Assembly: GCA_037179335.1 (NCBI GenBank) | Contig: JAKZHN010000032.1 | Coordinates: 124,001-188,000 of the forward strand | Reading direction: 5' to 3' | Length of the DNA stretch: 64,000 bases | Source of the DNA: Cyclaneusma minus | Taxonomy: Eukaryota; Ascomycota; Leotiomycetes; Marthamycetales; Marthamycetaceae | Shown here: one piece after another, positions 59,481 through 64,000 of the stretch | How the letters are laid out: every line of letters begins with the position of its first letter | How positions within the stretch are numbered: position 1 is the first letter of the stretch | Notes under the pieces: model-generated | Seen by the model: only the letters and a program-made list of their open reading frames with translations | Database searches by the model: none | Told to the model about the DNA's origin: nothing | Position numbers and translations under genes: made by a program

Positions 59481-60896
59481 TAATTTACCACCCGCAAATT
59501 CGGTAATAACTCTATTTGCAAAAAAATTATAAAAAGCCTTAAAACCCAATTTTTTTTAATTTTAAAGAAAATTAATATTAATAGCAATTCCGGCAAATTT
59601 TATATATTAAATTAAAAAGTCGTATTTAATAAAAGCAATAATGCATTTATTAATAATTAAAAATAATTTAAAAGCTTTTTTGCTTTAAATTAAAGATTAT
59701 TTAATAGCCCTTTTTAGTTAAATAATTAATTTATTAATATAAATTAGCCTGGGCAAATTTAAAATTAAAGCGCTCTAATTGGAAATACAAGCACGCCGCG
59801 CAAAAACAAAGTTAATTAAGCTTTTGCTTTTGCTTTTGCTCCCGTTTTTAATTTAATTTAAAGCCAAGCCAATGTTAATTTTAATAATTTTATAGCTATT
59901 TAATAAATTACTTAAAAATTAAAAATTAAAAAAGAAATGCGAAATTGCAAATCAAAATTGCAATTTTTATTTGTAAATACAGCCCGTTTAATTTAAATTC
60001 CAATAATAAGCAATTAATTGCCAAAAAATACTATATATTTAAAACATTTTATATGATAAATATTAAATTAAATTGTATATATAATATATGAAAATATTAT
60101 GAATAATTTAATTGCTTATAAAATTATTTTAATATGCAATTTCATTTTATTAAAAAGATATAACTTATATTTATTATATTTTAATTGCATTTAAAAGCTA
60201 TATATATATTATATAGCAATATTATTAAATAAATTAAAAATTATAAATGAAATCATAAAACAATTTGAAAACTTTAATATTGGATATAATAAATGCAAAG
60301 CAGCAATGCATATTATATCTATTAAATTGATTTGCTAAAAAAACACTTTTTATTGCAAAATAAAAATTTTGCTTTTTCATATAGAAAATATATTTTCTAT
60401 ATTTTTTAATAATTAATTTATTTTTAAATTTTGCAATAATTTTAAATAGAATTTTATTTTGTAATAAAAGAATTAATTATAAATTAATATATAATATATA
60501 TTTAATACAGCTAGAAATATTAAATACAAAAATATATTTAATTTTTAATTTAAAGCCAAAAATATATTTAATGCAAATAATTTAAAAAAGCATTATAATA
60601 ATTATAATAAATTATAAAATGTATATAATATTTTTCAATAATAATATAGCAATTTAATATTAGCCCAATTGCAAAAATAAAAATAAAAAACAGCTATTAT
60701 TAAAATAAAACTTAATAATATGATTAAAATTAATACTGGGTTTTTTTATATTTTAATTATAATTTTAATAATTATAGCCTATTTAATTGTATTTATAAAA
60801 AAAATGCTAAGGGCTTAAATATAAAGTCCGCGAATATAAACAATCCGGTAATAAAGTATATATTTTAAATAGAAATAGCTTTAGCGGCCGCAAAAA

Positions 60897-60910
60897 CCCC
60901 CCCCCCCCCC
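60897..60910 (+). repeat. Run of 14 C in AT-rich sequence
   Basis: A pure C14 run directly after GCGGCCGCAAAAA, inside the gag-side part of the gypsy element. It is conspicuous in sequence that has otherwise lost nearly all C and G. Confidence 0.9.
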
Positions 60911-63900
60911 AATTATATAAAAATAGCTTTAATTATAATTAATATATATATATATATATTGCAAAAGCTATAAATATAATTTTTAATTTTATAAACTATA
61001 AATATAATTATAATAATTAAAAACAGATTGCTAATAATTGCATAATTTAATAATTTCCTTATAAAATAAAAATATATAGTAATTAATTCCTTACTTGCAA
61101 TTAATATTTAAAATATAACTTATATTTTCGCTTTTATTGATAATAAATTAAATACAAATTTTATATTATTAATATTTGCAAAAGAATAAAAATAAACTAA
61201 TATATATATATATATATAATATATATAATATAAATTTGCTTTTTTAATAAAAATAAAATAAAACTTAACTAATATTATAAAAATTTTATAAAAAGTTTTC
61301 ATAATAAAAATAATACAAAAAATCAAAAAATCAAAAAATATAAAATATTTGCGTATTTATATAATTTGTTTTTAAATATATTTTGGCTTAAATAAATAGG
61401 CAATAAATATTATAATTAGGCTAAAGCCAATTTTATTTATAAATGCTAAATTAAATAAATTAAATAAGCTAAATGCGATAATTTATACTTTAAATATAAT
61501 AAATAAAAGATTATTATATATAAAATACCTTATATGCAAAAACTAAAAATATAATATTAAATTATATAAAATAGCATTTAACAAAATAAATAAAAAGCTA
61601 TTTTTTATAAAAAATGCCACAAATTTAAATAAAAATCCTATTATATATATGTTAAGCAAAATATTAAATTTTTGGCAAAATAAAATAAAATTTGATATAT
61701 TTTTAAAGCCGTAAATTACGAAATATTAAAAGTATTTATAAAATATATACGGCAAAATTAAAGTAAAAGATTAAAGCAAAAACTTAAAATATAAAAAATT
61801 AAAAAAGAAATATTTTAATAATATTTTTAATATAAAAAAACCTAATATACTATTTATATGTTTTAATTGGAATTATATTATAAAGTCCAAAGCAAATTTA
61901 TTTTATTAGTTTATTTATAAATTATTTAAAGAATAGCTAATTATATTAAAAAATATTTTAATAATGCGCTAATAAAAAATTGGATTTGCAAATTAAAAAG
62001 CCCAATAAAACTTTTTATATTATGTATATTAAAAAGAAATAATAGCTTGCGTTTATATATTAATTATAAAATATTAAATAATATTATTATTAAAAATTGC
62101 CATTTATTTTTTTAAATTAATAAATTTCTAATTAAATTAAAAAAAGCCAAAACTTTTGACAAATTGAATTTTAAAAATTTATATTATAAGATTTATATAT
62201 AGTAAATAAATAAATAAAGAATAGCATTTTATATAAAATATAGCTATTTTAAATATTTAATAATGCTGTTTAAACTGGCAAATATATTAATTATATTTTA
62301 AATTTATATAAATATAATATTTAGAAAAAAATTATAATAATTTATTTTAATAATATTTTAATTTATTTAAAAAACCCTAATACATATAGAAAATATATAA
62401 AAGCTATATTTATAAATCTATAAAAGCATTTTTTATATAAAAAAAGCAAATGCAAATTTAAAATAAATAAAATTTCATTTTTAAATTTTATAATAAAAAA
62501 GAATATATATATATAATTAAACAAATACGCGCTATTTAAAAATAGCCTATATTAATTATATATATAAAATTGCAATTATTTTTAAAATAATTTAATTTTT
62601 ATAAATAATTTATTTTAAAATATAATAAAATTATATTGCCTATAATTTATTTATTTATTAATATAAATAGCAAAAAAAAGCCTATTTAAATAGCATTTAA
62701 AAGCGTGAAAACAATTTTAATGCATTAAAAATAAATTTGCAAAAACCCAATATTATAATATTTTAATTTTATAAAATATTTGCAAATTATATATAATGCT
62801 TTTAAATTTGCAATATTAGAAATTTTAAAGCAATTTAAGAATTTAAAAAAATTTAATGCAATATTATTAATATTTAATAGCTTTTTAATTTTATAAGCTA
62901 ATAAATGCAAAATTAATATATTAAATATATAATATTAAATTATTTGCAATTATAGATTTTTTTTGATATTAAAAATAATATATTAAAAATTTAGATTATA
63001 AAATTTAGATATTTTTAAATTATAATAATTTGCGCTATTTTATAAATATAAAAAAATTATAAAGAATTATAAAAAAATATAAAATTGGGATTTTATAATT
63101 TTAGTATTAAATATATTGCAAAAATTAAAAATCCCGCTATTTTTTTATTTTATAGGCCAAATTATAAAAAAGCAATAAAAGATTTTTAAATAAAAGTATT
63201 AAACGGATTTTTACCAATATTGCAATAAAAATTTCGCTATTTATTTAATTATATATTAAATATATAATTCTTAAAATATATAGCTGCTTTTATAAATATA
63301 GCAATTGTATTTTAATTAAAATTCTTAAATTGTTAAATTAATATTATATATTTTATTTAACCTATAAAACTTCAAAAATCGAAATAATTAAATTAAAATT
63401 TATAATTTTTTTTAAACTTTTTTTAAAAAAAAAACATAATAAAAATATAAAGCCAATTTGTATTATATAAAAATAAACAATAGCAATTTAAAAATAATAT
63501 ATTATATAAAAAGAGTAATTTGTTTTATAATAAATATATTATATAATAAATATTTATATATTTTTTTTATAATAGCAAATTAGCAAGCTATTTTAAAATA
63601 AATTAAATATTAATTTTAATTTATTACAAATATTATTAATTAAATATAAAAATTAAAATATAAATTTATATATATAATTGCTATATTTGCTAGCGAAATA
63701 AAATTTGCTGATATATAAATAAAACACATAATGCTATTTTAATAATAATAAATTATTATATTAAAATTGTATAATTTATATATATAATTAAAATTATTAG
63801 AATATAATTTCTAATAAAATTATTTATTTTATAAAACTTTTTAAACTTATTATATTTAATTCTAATTTTATATTTATCAATATATTATAAAAAGCCTTTT

Positions 63901-64000
63901 GATATAAATTTTATATAATATGCAAATATAATATTGTATTGTATTTTTAAATAAATAAATAAATAAAGCAAATAATTTAAATTTTAAAAATTTATATATA

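Larger units (their letters stand above)
49400..64000. other. AT-rich, RIP-decayed transposon block 2
   Basis: The same extreme A/T composition and stop-filled frames as block 1, continuing to the window end. Named content: a probable inverted-repeat element (53058-56016) and a gypsy element (59203 onward). In 49400-53057 and 56017-59202 I see only decayed sequence. Small open frames such as 50901-51116 are on both strands at once and cannot be assigned. No intact host gene is present. Confidence 0.9.
59203..64000 (+). mobile_element. Ty3/gypsy LTR retrotransposon, RIP-inactivated, cut by window end
   Basis: Starts with an LTR at about 59203-59480, the reverse complement of the LTRs at 34015 and 40325. 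Internal sequence from there matches the block 1 element (read on its minus strand) base by base to about 60665. The stretch to about 62145 is missing from that copy. Reverse transcriptase is clear at 62050-62503 on the plus strand: YINYKILNNIIIKN, KAKTFDKLNFKNLYYKI, MLFKLANI then a stop at the Gln position, NNILIYLKNPNTYRKYIKA and INKISFLNFIIKK. About 2.6 kb of gag/protease-type sequence precedes it. Integrase and the 3' LTR must lie beyond 64000. All frames contain stops. Confidence 0.88.

Noticed and set aside
60665..62145. A 1.5-kb insertion in the block 2 gypsy element
   Set aside because: First read as an insertion because the block 1 copy lacks it; it contains the start of reverse transcriptase (YINYKILNN), so the block 1 copy is deleted instead.
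62725..62910. 61-residue minus-strand frame
   Set aside because: Lies antisense within the plus-strand gypsy polymerase region and has only Ile/Lys/Asn-rich text from AT-rich codons.
24822..64000. CRISPR arrays, bacterial operons or a biosynthetic cluster
   Set aside because: No spaced identical repeats with unique spacers, introns throughout the genes and no clustered synthase, oxidase or regulator set.

Overview
The window comes from a filamentous ascomycete (Pezizomycotina). Its genes have short introns (about 50-150 bases) with GT-AG ends and CTAAC or CTGAC branch points. They encode a typical fungal set: a hybrid histidine kinase, transaldolase, a class 3 lipase, an MFS transporter and SDH assembly factor 1. 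The genome is split into GC-balanced gene islands and very AT-rich blocks of transposon wreckage. Those blocks carry the marks of repeat-induced point mutation (RIP), including stop codons exactly where conserved Gln codons belong. I cannot fix the class or species.

Layout. 1-2868: gene-free, with a 19-bp minisatellite, a diverged inverted repeat and a hairpin. 2869-24389: gene island with homocysteine S-methyltransferase (-), GAF/histidine kinase/receiver hybrid kinase (+), secreted lipase (+), GNAT acetyltransferase (-), MFS transporter (-), a fungal-specific protein with PVET repeats (-), transaldolase (+), a small conserved protein (-), a putative Myb/SANT-like protein (-) and tRNA-Ser(CGA) (-). 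24547-43740: AT-rich block 1. It starts with a truncated tRNA-Ser copy and holds a Ty1/copia element (+), an internally deleted Ty3/gypsy element (-) and a probable pogo/Fot1-type DNA transposon (-). Both edges carry a 19-bp minisatellite and an inverted 75-bp module. 44033-48878: second gene island with an FAH-family hydrolase (-), SDHAF1/Sdh6 (+, three short exons) and a large fungal-specific protein (+). 49210-64000: AT-rich block 2, with a minisatellite at its edge, a probable TIR element (about 53.06-56.02 kb) and a gypsy element of the same family as in block 1 but in the opposite orientation; it runs off the window end.

The genes are ordinary housekeeping, signalling and uptake genes with no biosynthetic cluster or operon-like logic. 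The FAH gene and SDHAF1 share a short divergent promoter region. The most unusual feature is the repeat architecture at the island/block borders: a degenerate 19-bp minisatellite (consensus near AATTACTTGGAATACTCCC) at six places, together with the truncated tRNA-Ser copy, the inverted module, and a roughly 440-bp repeat unit that transposons appear to have split.
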